Source: JAUNBG01 sp964442735 | GTDB taxonomy: Bacteria; Planctomycetota; Planctomycetia; Pirellulales; Thermoguttaceae | Direction of reading: 5' to 3' | NCBI GenBank assembly: GCA_964442735.1 | Contig: CAYUAP010000001.1 | Coordinates: 35,164-99,163 of the forward strand | DNA length: 64,000 nt | Part shown: positions 1 to 8,682 of the stretch, piece after piece | Layout: every line of letters begins with the position of its first letter | How positions within the stretch are numbered: the stretch's first letter is position 1 | Made by a program: the position numbers and the translations under genes | Notes under the pieces: model-generated | Databases searched by the model: none | Told to the model about the DNA's origin: nothing | Seen by the model: the letters and a program-made list of their open reading frames with translations, nothing else

Positions 1-1254
1 GAGAAGGATCATTTGCAACAGGGCACTTCTCTGAAGAAGAATAAAACATCCGCCAATATAAAAAAGCAACAGAATATGTCAGAATATGTTGACGATTCCG
101 ATCCGGCAAAAGTTTCAAGTGGTTTTTTTGAGCCGGTACCAAAAGATCTTGAATTTTCAATGGAAACAAAAAGTCATTCGATGACAGACGAGAAAGGCGG
201 AGATAAAACTTCAAATAAAACTTCAAATAGCAGAAAAACAAGTGACAAAATAACTTCACCTGTTACAAAAGTCAATAATAATAACTCGGATAGCAAGTCG
301 GATAACAACTCGGATAGCAAGTCGGATAACAAATCGGATAACAAATCGGATAACAAAAAGGAAGATAATAAAGAAGCTTCTATGAATCCCGGGACACAGA
401 CGTCCGAATCCGCAGGTATAACAGCAGATAAAAAGCAGGGAGCAGACCAGCAAGCGTCACCTTCGACATCACAAGTCCTCAATAATCAAGAGGACCGGTT
501 AGCAGATGAACCGAACCTGGGTACAGGTCATGAAAATTGGGGATGGGCGTCCGAGGATGCCGTTAAAGCGAGTTCACACGAGCTGTTTAAATTTTTGGCG
601 AGTTTGACAGGCGAACTAAGTATTTTAGCTAGCAGTGTCTTTATTATCATGTTGCTTGTTATTTTTATACTCCTGGAGACTTCGAAACTTCCTTTAAAGG
701 CTGTTGTCGCGTTAAGAAAAAAGGCCAAGGTAAACGACCGAATACGTCAACTGGCAATAGATATTCGTAATTATATGATTATTAAGACCTTCGTCAGTTT
801 TCTGGTTGGTGTTCTGGTTACAATTCTTCTTTTATTATCGAATGTGCAATACGCGATTTTATGGGGGTTTGTCGCCTTTCTTCTGAATTACATTCCCAAT
901 ATAGGATCCGTTGTTGCGGCCATTCCGCCCATTTTATTGGCGACTGTGGAACATGGACTTTTTGTTGGAACGGTTGATGCCGTATTTTTTGTGATTATCA
1001 ATTGTAGTATCGGTTATATTTTGGAGCCGAAACTACTGGGGGATGGACTGGATCTGTCTCCGTTGGTCGTTTTGATTTCCCTGATTTTTTGTGGATGGCT
1101 TCTGGGACCGATTGGAATGTTTCTTTCTCCACCACTAGCCGTTATTACCAAAATTATTTTGAAATCATTCGATGAAACTAAATGGATTGCCATTTTAATG
1201 GCAAATTCGATTCCAAAAGAGAATTATCCCATTATGATTGACGAAGAAAGTTGA
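1..1254 (+). CDS. AI-2E family transporter, 5' end outside window
   Basis: The reading frame is open from base 1, so the N-terminus lies outside the window; the TTG at 13 is probably internal. The C-terminal 200 residues hold five or so hydrophobic helices with the family-typical LLNYIPNIGS and EPKLLGDGLDLSPLVV stretches, which place it in the AI-2E transporter family (PF01594) of inner-membrane permeases. Members export varied solutes or act as Na+/H+ antiporters, and the family name does not imply AI-2 transport. Before the membrane part lies about 180 residues of Ser/Asp/Lys/Asn-rich low-complexity sequence, probably an enlarged soluble loop between helices 3 and 4. That region contains a 12-bp tandem repeat. 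The substrate cannot be told. Confidence 0.85.
   Translation, partial: EKDHLQQGTSLKKNKTSANIKKQQNMSEYVDDSDPAKVSSGFFEPVPKDLEFSMETKSHSMTDEKGGDKTSNKTSNSRKTSDKITSPVTKVNNNNSDSKSDNNSDSKSDNKSDNKSDNKKEDNKEASMNPGTQTSESAGITADKKQGADQQASPSTSQVLNNQEDRLADEPNLGTGHENWGWASEDAVKASSHELFKFLASLTGELSILASSVFIIMLLVIFILLETSKLPLKAVVALRKKAKVNDRIRQLAIDIRNYMIIKTFVSFLVGVLVTILLLLSNVQYAILWGFVAFLLNYIPNIGSVVAAIPPILLATVEHGLFVGTVDAVFFVIINCSIGYILEPKLLGDGLDLSPLVVLISLIFCGWLLGPIGMFLSPPLAVITKIILKSFDETKWIAILMANSIPKENYPIMIDEES
277..360 (+). repeat. 12-bp tandem repeat inside the permease gene
   Basis: Seven in-frame 12-bp units of the form GATARCAARTCG encode a run of SDSKSDNN/SDNK tetrapeptides. Being a multiple of three, copy-number change keeps the frame. 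The repeat lies in the hydrophilic loop region of the AI-2E-type permease. Confidence 0.85.
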
Positions 1255-1341
1255 ATTTTAAATAGAAGAAAGAAGAATGGTTTTGCTTTCCTTGTAATCA
1301 GGAACGTATTTATAAATAATGTAGTGTAATCAGGAGTGAAT

Positions 1342-2301
1342 ATGGATAAAAAACATAGATGTTTGTGTACCGGTATTTTATTTGCCGATGTTGGTTGTCA
1401 TCCGATCGATCATCTTCCAGTGCCTGGAGAATTGGTTGCTACCGAGCGAGTTGAATTGTCATTAGGGGGATGTGCTTCCAATGTCGCGTTGAATTTAGCT
1501 CGTTTGGAGGTTCCTGTCGGTTTGTGTGGATGCGTTGGCGATGAAGCATTTAGTGATTATGTTATACGTTCGCTGGATCATCCATTAATTGATACGACAG
1601 GGGTACGTCGAATCGCCAATCAGGGTCCAGGTAGTACACTCATTATTAACGTGCAGGGGGAAGATCGGCGTTTTATCAGTACAACAGGGGCAAACGCGGA
1701 GTTCAAGATCACGGATATTCCCAATTCCTGGTTAGAGGAGGCCCATGTTTTATATCTGGGCGGTTATCTGATGATGCCTTTATTGGAAGGACCGGAGACT
1801 GGCGAATATTTTAAGAAGTTTCGGGCCCATGGTGGTAAAGTGATTTTGGACGTAGTTCTCTATGGTAACCGTCCCTATTGGGATGTTGTCAAGCCGTTAC
1901 TACCGTATGTTGACTATTTTATGCCCAATAACGATGAAGCGCGAGTTATTTCCGGTTTGTCCGATCCTGTGGACCAGGCCAAATATTTTATGGACTCGGG
2001 AGCGTCTGTTTCTGTAATAACCTGTGGCGAAAAAGGGTCTATTTACTATTCGGAAAAAGATAAATTCCGAACGGGAATATTCTCCGTGGAGTTTATTGGC
2101 GGAACGGGATCCGGCGATGCGTTTGCCGCTGGCTTTGCCTCCGCAATTCTGGAGAACGATTCGCCACAAAATACGATGAAAAGGGCATCGGCCCAGGGAA
2201 TGAGCTGTGTACGGCACAGCAGTGCCACCCAATCAGTCTTTACACGGAATGAAGTTCAGGAGTTCCTGGCCAATCACGAACTGGAATGCGATAGTCTTTA
2301 G
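1342..2301 (+). CDS. PfkB family carbohydrate kinase
   Basis: This is a ribokinase/PfkB-type sugar kinase of about 320 residues, the usual family length. The N-terminal signature GGCASNVALNLARL and the C-terminal signature GGTGSGDAFAAGF are both present; the Asp of GSGD is the expected catalytic base and the glycines form the anion hole. ATG 1342 is chosen because AGGAG at 1332-1336 lies five bases upstream; the GTG at 1336 overlaps that site. The sugar (fructose, ribose, adenosine or 2-keto-3-deoxy acid) cannot be told from the sequence. No sugar-specific neighbour helps. Its stop faces gmd across a repeat-containing spacer. Confidence 0.88.
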   Translation: MDKKHRCLCTGILFADVGCHPIDHLPVPGELVATERVELSLGGCASNVALNLARLEVPVGLCGCVGDEAFSDYVIRSLDHPLIDTTGVRRIANQGPGSTLIINVQGEDRRFISTTGANAEFKITDIPNSWLEEAHVLYLGGYLMMPLLEGPETGEYFKKFRAHGGKVILDVVLYGNRPYWDVVKPLLPYVDYFMPNNDEARVISGLSDPVDQAKYFMDSGASVSVITCGEKGSIYYSEKDKFRTGIFSVEFIGGTGSGDAFAAGFASAILENDSPQNTMKRASAQGMSCVRHSSATQSVFTRNEVQEFLANHELECDSL

Positions 2302-2789
2302 AGACGGACGATAAACATTTGCATAATCAAGGCGGAAATGATATTGGTCTTTATACTGTACGACGTTATAAATTCGGCATTTCCTGGGAGCGTGGACGTC
2401 TCGTCCATATCCTTTAAAACAGGTGTCTCGCCTGTTTTGAAAAATAGACTTTTATAACGACCTTGAGTATATAAACATTTATAATTTCTGCTTCATTATT
2501 GGAACTGTCGTCTTCAAAACACCCTCTACAGTCTTGATCGGATATATTATTCGTAACGTTTCGACCACCTTGTTTGGGATTGGTTAAAAAAATAATAATA
2601 CAATTCCGGTTTTTGCAATTGCCAGTATTAAAAGGCTTGGAGTATAACATCAAAACTTGACCATTTATCCAATTATGTATCGTGGAGGAAAGGGTAATGC
2701 CCGGAATTATGTTCCGGTTGATTTTTTGATTGAAACGGAAGTTATACTCGAAAAATCGGTTGATTCCGGATCTGCTTCCGTAATGAAGG
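2302..2789. other. convergent intergenic region with REP-like hairpin element
   Basis: This spacer lies between the stops of pfkB-like kinase and gmd. It holds a double-hairpin repeat (2355-2471) and a short recurring motif around 2500-2555 (GTCTTCAAAACACCCTCTAC). I see no credible gene; a short ORF at 2657-2848 overlaps the gmd end and has no family features. Confidence 0.7.
2355..2471 (+). repeat. REP-like double-hairpin repeat, copy 1
   Basis: The same 110-bp sequence recurs inverted at 52185-52325. Ends share CGTTATAAA in inverted orientation. Hairpin A is TGGACG-tct-CGTCCA, and hairpin B is AAAACAGGTG-tct-CGCCTGTTTT. Hairpin B, flanked by T and A runs, could act as a terminator in both directions for the two convergent genes. 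Confidence 0.85.
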
Positions 2790-3827
2790 TTACGGTTCTT
2801 TTAAGCTGTTCAGGTCATATTGTAACATATCCTGAACGAGGTCGTTAAACGAATAATTGGGGACCCAGCCCAATTGTGTTCGTGCCTTGGTAGCGTCTCC
2901 CTGCAGGTAATCGACTTCCGTCGGTCGGAAAAATTCGGGGGAAACTTCGACAAGAACACGGCCTGTGGCAGTATCAATTCCTTTTTCTTCGATTCCCTTG
3001 TGGGTCCAGGATAGGGAGAAACCGAGTTGAGAAAAAACTGTTTCCACAAATTCACGGACAGAATGAACCTCGCCTGTTGCCAGAATGTAGTCGTCCGGCT
3101 CCTTTTGCTGGAGCATACGCCACATTCCTTCTACATAGTCGGCCGCATGCCCCCAGTCACGTTTCGAATCCAAATTACCAATCAATAATTTATCCTGAAG
3201 TCCCGCGTGAATTCTGACAGCCGCTCGTGTAATTTTTTTCGTTACGAAATTATCACCCCGTAACGGACTTTCATGATTAAATAATATGCCATTACAGGCA
3301 AATAGATGATAGGCCTCCCGATAGTTGACCGTTGTCCAATAGGCAAAAAGTTTTGCAACGGCGTATGGACTACGTGGATAAAACGGTGTCTTCTCCGTTT
3401 GTGGTATTTCCACAACCCGACCGAAAAGTTCCGATGTTGATGCCTGATAGAATCGTGTCTTTTTTTCCATACCACAGGCTCGTATTGCCTCTAAAAGACG
3501 AAGCGTTCCCATACCGTTGACGTCTCCCGTAAATTCCGGCGTCATAAAAGAAATACCAACATGGGATTGTGCCGCCAAATTGTAGACTTCATCCGGCTCT
3601 GTTTCCCGGATTAGTCGGACAAGACTGGTGGAATCGGTCATATCTCCTTCATGAAGATAAAAAGATCGATTATATCTGCCGTGAAGTAATGAATCGATAC
3701 GACTTGTATTGCCTGATGAAGAACGACGTTTTAGTCCGTGAACTTCATAATCTTTTTCCAGTAGTAAACGTGCCAGATAGGCTCCATCCTGACCTGTAAT
3801 TCCTGTAATAAATGCTTTTTTTGTCAT
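2790..3827 (-). CDS. gmd: GDP-mannose 4,6-dehydratase
   Basis: Converts GDP-D-mannose to GDP-4-keto-6-deoxy-D-mannose, the precursor of GDP-fucose, rhamnose and perosamine used in surface glycans. It is a 345-residue extended SDR enzyme. The N-terminal Rossmann motif TGITGQDGAYLA, the catalytic STSE (Ser132, Glu133) and the Tyr155-x3-Lys159 pair (SPYAVAK) are all present, with the family-typical ESPLRG stretch. The start overlaps the flippase stop by four bases (ATGA), which suggests translational coupling. Its substrate would come from manC at 12.9-14.0 kb. The fcl/rmd-type second enzyme is not in the window. Confidence 0.95.
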   Translation of the reverse strand: MTKKAFITGITGQDGAYLARLLLEKDYEVHGLKRRSSSGNTSRIDSLLHGRYNRSFYLHEGDMTDSTSLVRLIRETEPDEVYNLAAQSHVGISFMTPEFTGDVNGMGTLRLLEAIRACGMEKKTRFYQASTSELFGRVVEIPQTEKTPFYPRSPYAVAKLFAYWTTVNYREAYHLFACNGILFNHESPLRGDNFVTKKITRAAVRIHAGLQDKLLIGNLDSKRDWGHAADYVEGMWRMLQQKEPDDYILATGEVHSVREFVETVFSQLGFSLSWTHKGIEEKGIDTATGRVLVEVSPEFFRPTEVDYLQGDATKARTQLGWVPNYSFNDLVQDMLQYDLNSLKEP

Positions 3828-5356
3828 GATGATCTCCTTTTTTTTCTAAATAGGATCAATAGATTGTATCGATCTTCCCGATTCAGGCCAAATCGATAGA
3901 GGAAGAGAACGTAAAAGAGAGTCGAACCGGCTCCCACAAGCAGTAGAAATAAATAACTCGGTCGGAGAAGCCAGACGGTCAATATTGACGGAATGACTAA
4001 AGCTGATAGGGCAATGATCTGATAACCGCCAATCGATAAATAGTATTTCAAAATCGATTCCTTCCGCATACGACAGAGAAGAATTGGAACAAGACAATGG
4101 TGTACGAGAACAAGAGGAATCACTGTACCCAAGGCTATTCCGAACAGGTCCATTCCGAGATACACAAAGAACAGACTTAAAATTACATTGAGTATTCCCT
4201 GAAACAGAACAAGAAAGGCCAATGTTTTGTGTCGGGCAATTCCTTGTAAATAACGAAGATTGGTTTCCGCATGGCCACGGCAGAGTGCGGATGCCGTTGC
4301 ACACAATATCAGACAGGGAAATACATCCCAATATTCCGAACCGATCCAACAGGCAATAAAGTCTTTTCCCCAGGCAATAAAACCAAATGACATGAAGATT
4401 GTAAACCAGGTGGCCAGTTTATAAAAGAGGCGTCGCCATTTTTGCAGTACAATATCGTCGTTTAAGGTCTGAAGATGTGTAAACCAATTCGTTTGCCATG
4501 TTGTTAGAACTGTCATGAAACTACTGTAATAACTCGTCAGTACAACCACGACCAGATTGTATCGGGCCATCTTTTCCATGGAAAAGAGCCACATAATTAA
4601 AAGGAGATCGCTTTGTACAATCAGGATATCACCTACTTGGGTAATAAAGGTATAGAGACTGTAACCTAATAGTTCTTTAATTCGTTTTCGTCGAAAGGAC
4701 CATTTGGAAAAGTGAAATTCCGGACAATAGAGACAAACAAGACGGATAAAAACCAGGAGTTGTAATAGAATCAGAATGAAATTAAAGAAGACTAAAGCGA
4801 TAACACGTCCACCTAGATAGAGAATAACGAACAACCCCAAGCCATAAAGTATGCGGAACAGTAAAATACGACTGCCACTGATATCCTGGCGCATTGTTCC
4901 GTTAATAATACCACAGACTCCATCGGAGAGTTTCGAAACGGCAAAACCACCCCCGGCAATTAAAACGACACCGCATAAAATATTTATATCGGGAACTGAT
5001 TTTCCGAATATTTTCATGAACAAGGCGGTTAGTCCGGAAATAGCCAGAACGAGAAGTCCCAATATCGAAAACAGAATTAGGGCCGTATTGCCTGTTTCGT
5101 TGAGGCCTTGTTGGTCTTTTCTCGTATAATACAGTGTAATAAAACGGGATGTTGCCGTTGTTAATCCGAAATCAACCAAGCCACACCATCCAGTAAAGAG
5201 ACCTGCAAATACAAAAATTCCATAGGACCGTTCCCCCAAGGTGGATAACAGATAGGGTGTCAGAAAAAGACCTAATATAATCCCCACAAAAAGATTACAG
5301 CAGGAATAGACAGCCCCTCCAATTAAATGGGATAAAGCCTTTTTCGATTCGTCCAT
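3824..5356 (-). CDS. Wzx-type polysaccharide flippase / MOP family membrane protein
   Basis: A 510-residue, very hydrophobic protein with about 12-14 predicted membrane helices. The N-terminal GLFLTPYLLSTLGERSYGI and the DFGLTTATSRF segments are typical of polysaccharide-transport (PST) proteins of the MOP exporter superfamily, which flip lipid-linked oligosaccharides across the inner membrane. It sits between kdsA and gmd and overlaps gmd by four bases. That supports a role in surface glycan or O-antigen export, but the substrate is unknown. Confidence 0.85.
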   Translation of the reverse strand: MDESKKALSHLIGGAVYSCCNLFVGIILGLFLTPYLLSTLGERSYGIFVFAGLFTGWCGLVDFGLTTATSRFITLYYTRKDQQGLNETGNTALILFSILGLLVLAISGLTALFMKIFGKSVPDINILCGVVLIAGGGFAVSKLSDGVCGIINGTMRQDISGSRILLFRILYGLGLFVILYLGGRVIALVFFNFILILLQLLVFIRLVCLYCPEFHFSKWSFRRKRIKELLGYSLYTFITQVGDILIVQSDLLLIMWLFSMEKMARYNLVVVVLTSYYSSFMTVLTTWQTNWFTHLQTLNDDIVLQKWRRLFYKLATWFTIFMSFGFIAWGKDFIACWIGSEYWDVFPCLILCATASALCRGHAETNLRYLQGIARHKTLAFLVLFQGILNVILSLFFVYLGMDLFGIALGTVIPLVLVHHCLVPILLCRMRKESILKYYLSIGGYQIIALSALVIPSILTVWLLRPSYLFLLLVGAGSTLFYVLFLYRFGLNREDRYNLLILFRKKRRSS

Positions 5357-5397
5357 AAAACTCCTTTATTTACAGATCCAGTGGCAATCGAAAAATT

Positions 5398-6228
5398 TTA
5401 TAAAATCTCCCGAATTTTTAGAATCGATATTAAAAGATCTTCCATATTATCGAGAGAAATCATATTGGGACCATCGCAGGGTGATTTGCGCGGATCAAAA
5501 TGTGTTTCCAGAAACAGGGCGTCGATACCCACTGCGGCTGCGGCACGAGCCAATGGAGCAACAAATTCGTGTTGTCCTCCGGAAGAATTTCCTTGACCTC
5601 CCGGTTCCTGAACACTGTGTGTAGCGTCAAAAACGACCGGAACACCAAATTGACGCATAACAATCAAGGAACGAAAATCGTTTACCAATTGACCATAACC
5701 GAAAAAGGTACCTCGTTCCCCCAACAGAATATTTGAACAGCCCGCACCTTCCAGTTTATGAATGACATTCTTCATATCAAAGGGGGAGAGAAACTGTCCT
5801 TTTTTGACATGGACCGGTTTACCTGTTTTGGCAGCCGCAATCAAGAGATCTGTTTGTCGCGACAGGAAGGCTGGTATTTGCAAAAGATCGCAAATATCTG
5901 CTACAGGCTGTGCCTGAAAGCTTTCATGAATATCCGTAGTACAGAGAACACCAACCTCTTGACGGACCTTGGCCAGAAGTTTTAATCCGCGTTCCATTCC
6001 GAGTCCGCGAAACGTGTCGGAACTTGTTCGATTTGCCTTGTCAAAAGAACCTTTAAAGATAAAACGAATTTGTTCTGTTTTGCGGTTGATTGTATCGACT
6101 ATTTCTTTTAGACGAACAGCAATATCAAAAGAGGTTTCTTCTTGAAGAACACAGGGACCTGCTATCAATAGAAGTGGCTGATTTTTTCCACATGAAATAT
6201 TTCCTATTTGAACAGGATTATTCGGCAT
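5398..6228 (-). CDS. kdsA: 3-deoxy-8-phosphooctulonate synthase
   Basis: Condenses phosphoenolpyruvate with arabinose 5-phosphate to Kdo-8-phosphate, the first committed step of Kdo synthesis for LPS. The 276-residue protein carries the AGPC motif (Cys26), FKGSFDKANRTS and the GERGTFFGYG stretch. A Cys rather than Asn at the first position marks the metal-dependent class, as in Aquifex, while the E. coli enzyme has Asn there. The start overlaps the end of the upstream lipid kinase gene by 11 bp; the flippase gene follows 41 bp downstream. KdsC, two steps on, is at 24 kb. Confidence 0.95.
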   Translation of the reverse strand: MPNNPVQIGNISCGKNQPLLLIAGPCVLQEETSFDIAVRLKEIVDTINRKTEQIRFIFKGSFDKANRTSSDTFRGLGMERGLKLLAKVRQEVGVLCTTDIHESFQAQPVADICDLLQIPAFLSRQTDLLIAAAKTGKPVHVKKGQFLSPFDMKNVIHKLEGAGCSNILLGERGTFFGYGQLVNDFRSLIVMRQFGVPVVFDATHSVQEPGGQGNSSGGQHEFVAPLARAAAAVGIDALFLETHFDPRKSPCDGPNMISLDNMEDLLISILKIREIL

Positions 6229-7264
6229 GGGAGGTCTCTCCTCGTTTTAACAGCATATGTTTTGGAGCGAGAATAGTAAATCGATGGGGAATCGTTTCAA
6301 TTTGAACCGGCAGAACACCTCCCGGATCTCCGTCTAACTGATAGGGAACTTCCTGATCGCAGGAGAGGGTAAACCGTGTTCCCCTACCCAATCGGGAATT
6401 CGGCAAGAATCGATGAAAACTCCCCATTTGCGCAAAAAATACATTAATAACGGAACACAAAAATGTTCCGCGTTTAAAAATACAATAGTCGAGGCGCCGA
6501 TCATAACCGATACAATGTGGGACCAGGGGAAGCCCCCAACCATATTCCGGGAGATTAAAGATAAAAGTCCATTTTCCGGAAACCACCTGTTCATTAGGTA
6601 CCGTAACAGGAGCTATAACAGAAGAGGACGATTTCGTATCATCATTCATGTCATCGTTCGTATCATCGCCAGTGTCACCTATCGTAACATCAATCTTGGG
6701 AAACTTGTAGGAGAAAATAGAAGAAAAAATAGGACGCATATAGGAAAAATAGCTAATATGCGCTCCCTTTTTAGTTCCCTTTTTATAACTTTCTTCCCGT
6801 GCCTGATGTACTTTTCGAACAATATCCGCATCAATACCGGCACTAACCATAACAAGAAACAACCGTCCATTGGCACGTCCGGCATCGAAGGTATCGATCC
6901 AACCTTGCTCGATCATATCGGCTGTTTTTTGTGGTTTAAATGGTAGATGAAGATATTTTGAAATTAAATTGGCTGTTCCGGCAGGCAATAGAGACACTGG
7001 CAGTCCAGGTAAAGTTCGATTGACCAGTTCGGCTGCAGTACCATCGCCACCGACTCCAATTAAGACACGTAATTTTGATTCTTCAAACAACCTATTGGCG
7101 CGTTGGGCAACGAGAGAAAGATCAGTTAAAATTTCTACTTTAAACCCTTTTTTTTTCAATAAAGATTCCAACTCCGAAGCACGGGCCATAGGTGAAGTTC
7201 GCCCTGCCTTCGGATTAACAGAAATAATAATGGTATCAGCCGATAGAGGAAGTTGATTGATCAC
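6218..7264 (-). CDS. diacylglycerol kinase-family lipid kinase (YegS/DagK type)
   Basis: Soluble lipid kinase of the DAGK catalytic family, which phosphorylates diacylglycerol or a related lipid with ATP. It shows NPKAGR near residue 17, the nucleotide-binding GGDGT at residues 72-76, PAGTANLISKYL, and a C-terminal LDGDPGG-type motif. Length (348) is slightly above the usual 300 owing to an Asp-rich insertion (TGDDTNDDMNDDTKSS) around residue 205. The GTG start at 7264 is 40 bp after rpsU; its end overlaps the kdsA start by 11 bp. The exact lipid is not known. Confidence 0.88.
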   Translation of the reverse strand: MINQLPLSADTIIISVNPKAGRTSPMARASELESLLKKKGFKVEILTDLSLVAQRANRLFEESKLRVLIGVGGDGTAAELVNRTLPGLPVSLLPAGTANLISKYLHLPFKPQKTADMIEQGWIDTFDAGRANGRLFLVMVSAGIDADIVRKVHQAREESYKKGTKKGAHISYFSYMRPIFSSIFSYKFPKIDVTIGDTGDDTNDDMNDDTKSSSSVIAPVTVPNEQVVSGKWTFIFNLPEYGWGLPLVPHCIGYDRRLDYCIFKRGTFLCSVINVFFAQMGSFHRFLPNSRLGRGTRFTLSCDQEVPYQLDGDPGGVLPVQIETIPHRFTILAPKHMLLKRGETSHAE

Positions 7265-7304
7265 AACGGAAATCCTGTCTAAAACAGAAATAAATCCTTA
7301 AAAA

Positions 7305-7502
7305 TCAACGAATAGCCAATTTAGCGGCGCGACTGGAACGACGAGCCGCGCGAAGTCGTGCACGACGCTTCGTTTCACTGGGCTTTTCATAATTTTCACG
7401 ACGGCGCATTTCCTTTTTAATACCACTCCGCTCGACCAATTTGCGAAAACGACGAACAGCATCCTGAATGTTCTCTTTTTCCCTTAACGTTAATTTAACC
7501 AC
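7305..7502 (-). CDS. rpsU: 30S ribosomal protein S21
   Basis: A 65-residue, strongly basic protein beginning MVKLTLREKENIQDAVRRF and ending in an Arg/Ala-rich tail. It matches S21, a late-assembling small-subunit protein near the anti-Shine-Dalgarno end of 16S rRNA. The start is GTG, preceded by AGGTGGAAG-type purines. It is the first gene of the leftward group rpsU - lipid kinase - kdsA - flippase - gmd. Confidence 0.95.
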   Translation of the reverse strand: MVKLTLREKENIQDAVRRFRKLVERSGIKKEMRRRENYEKPSETKRRARLRAARRSSRAAKLAIR

Positions 7503-7947
7503 CTAAACTTCCACCTTTCCTGTTTTTTGGTTATTTTTGTCAATAATCAAAACAATGTTGTGCAATTACTTTTATATTGGTTCATTCCAACTCTCCGCTT
7601 TCTCCATGGATACCGCATCAATGGAATATGCTGACACGTCGTCTGCGTTCCCGGTTTATTGAAACCAACCTGTTTATTATTGAAGACCGTCTCGAATTAA
7701 ACCATTTTCCCGAACGATTCCTTCTTAAGATCCGCTCCCTGTAAAAACGTCTAAATAAAACGACATATTGAAATCTTAAATATAATTCATTTGTTATTTT
7801 TGTCCAGAGGGACCGTAGCGAACTTTTGACTCTATTTTACTGTTTTTAACGAAATTTTTTTGATTAATTATTTTAGATGTATTTTATTCGGACAAAAATA
7901 AAATTTATCTCCCAAGCTACGGACTGAAAGTCCTATCGCTTGGGAGT
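7503..7947. other. intergenic region with possible small ORF remnant and IS end
   Basis: An AT-rich spacer upstream of rpsU. On the plus strand a 55-codon frame (TTG 7577 to TAA 7744) encodes MLTRRLRSRFIETNLFI-like sequence with unusually good amino-acid composition. I do not recognise it; it may be a gene fragment. The right part holds the terminal hairpin of the IS200-like element. Confidence 0.4.
7909..7946. repeat. nested hairpin at transposase-downstream IS end
   Basis: Outer stem CTCCCAAGC/GCTTGGGAG encloses inner stem GGACT-gaa-AGTCC. It is probably recognised in single-stranded form by the Y1 transposase. Confidence 0.75.
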
Positions 7948-8388
7948 TTAGTTGACCTTAAAATTGTCGTCGCCACTTAATGGACGGTCTTCGTCTTGTA
8001 GCCGGATATACTCCGCGATTACATCGTCCGTTACCGTTCCTGAACTGGCGACAAAGTATCCCCTTGTCCACAGATGCCTTTCCCAATACATCTTTTTTAG
8101 ATGCAGGAACTCCATCATGAGCTTGCGGGATGTACGCTCCTTCACCAATTGGATCAATTTACTTGGTGAAAGATTCGGAGGACACGACAGTAATACATGT
8201 ACATGATCCTTGCAAACAGATCCTTGAAGTATTTCCACTTCATTCTGTTGGCATATTTGACGCACCAAGTCACGTAATCGTGTGCCGACTTCACCTGTTA
8301 ATATACCCTTGCGATATTTCGTTACCCAGACAAAGTGATACTTCAGGCTAAAACGACAATGAGAACTTAAACGATAATTATTTTCCAT
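7948..8388 (-). CDS. tnpA: IS200/IS605 family Y1 transposase
   Basis: A 146-residue HUH single-strand transposase. The HUH motif is DHVHVL (His62, His64), and the catalytic tyrosine is probably Tyr127 in VIAEYIRLQ. FHFVWVTKYRK-like sequence near the N-terminus is also typical. Length is normal for the family and there is no frameshift, so it may be active. The gene is flanked by nested hairpins and lies about 100 bp from tRNA-Arg. Confidence 0.93.
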   Translation of the reverse strand: MENNYRLSSHCRFSLKYHFVWVTKYRKGILTGEVGTRLRDLVRQICQQNEVEILQGSVCKDHVHVLLSCPPNLSPSKLIQLVKERTSRKLMMEFLHLKKMYWERHLWTRGYFVASSGTVTDDVIAEYIRLQDEDRPLSGDDNFKVN

Positions 8389-8424
8389 AATTACCTATTA
8401 TATCATTTAAAATTACAACCTGAA

Positions 8425-8456
8425 GGGTCCATCTGAAAGATGGGGGTTTTAGACCC
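8425..8456. repeat. nested hairpin at transposase-upstream IS end
   Basis: Outer stem GGGTC/GACCC encloses inner stem CCATCT-gaa-AGATGG. The design and loop match the other end. Confidence 0.7.
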
Positions 8457-8488
8457 ATTGGTTTTATAATAATAAAAGAGTAAAGAAA

Positions 8489-8562
<74 letters not shown>

Positions 8563-8582
8563 GCATTTAAGGAATTCCTTAA

Positions 8583-8609
8583 AACAATAATGTTATTAAA
8601 GCATTATTT
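8583..8609 (-). terminator. possible rho-independent terminator
   Basis: Read leftward, stem AATAATG/CATTATT with a nine-base loop is followed by GTTTT. It lies downstream of the exported hypothetical gene and just before tRNA-Arg. The stem is AT-rich and weak. A 16-bp palindrome TTAAGGAATTCCTTAA (8567-8582) follows it. Confidence 0.4.
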
Positions 8610-8682
8610 TAAGTTCTGTGAAGTCCCCCAAGGCATTTTTTCTTTAAAATACTAAAATACTTTTGGGGAATGGAAATAATTT

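Larger units (their letters stand above)
7905..8460 (-). mobile_element. IS200/IS605-like insertion sequence
   Basis: A single-gene element: tnpA flanked by a nested hairpin on each side. The transposase-downstream end is 7909-7946 (CTCCCAAGC/GCTTGGGAG, with GGACT-gaa-AGTCC inside). The upstream end is 8425-8456 (GGGTC/GACCC, with CCATCT-gaa-AGATGG inside). Subterminal hairpins in place of inverted repeats are the hallmark of this family. No tnpB is present. Exact cleavage ends are not resolved, so borders are approximate. Confidence 0.75.

Noticed and set aside
174..482. Leftward frame rich in LLSDLLSELL repeats
   Set aside because: Antisense shadow of the 12-bp tandem repeat in the permease gene.
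1..1254. AI-2 quorum-sensing link between this permease and LsrF at 35 kb
   Set aside because: The AI-2E family name is historical and many members do not move AI-2; the genes are 33 kb apart and no lsr genes are present.
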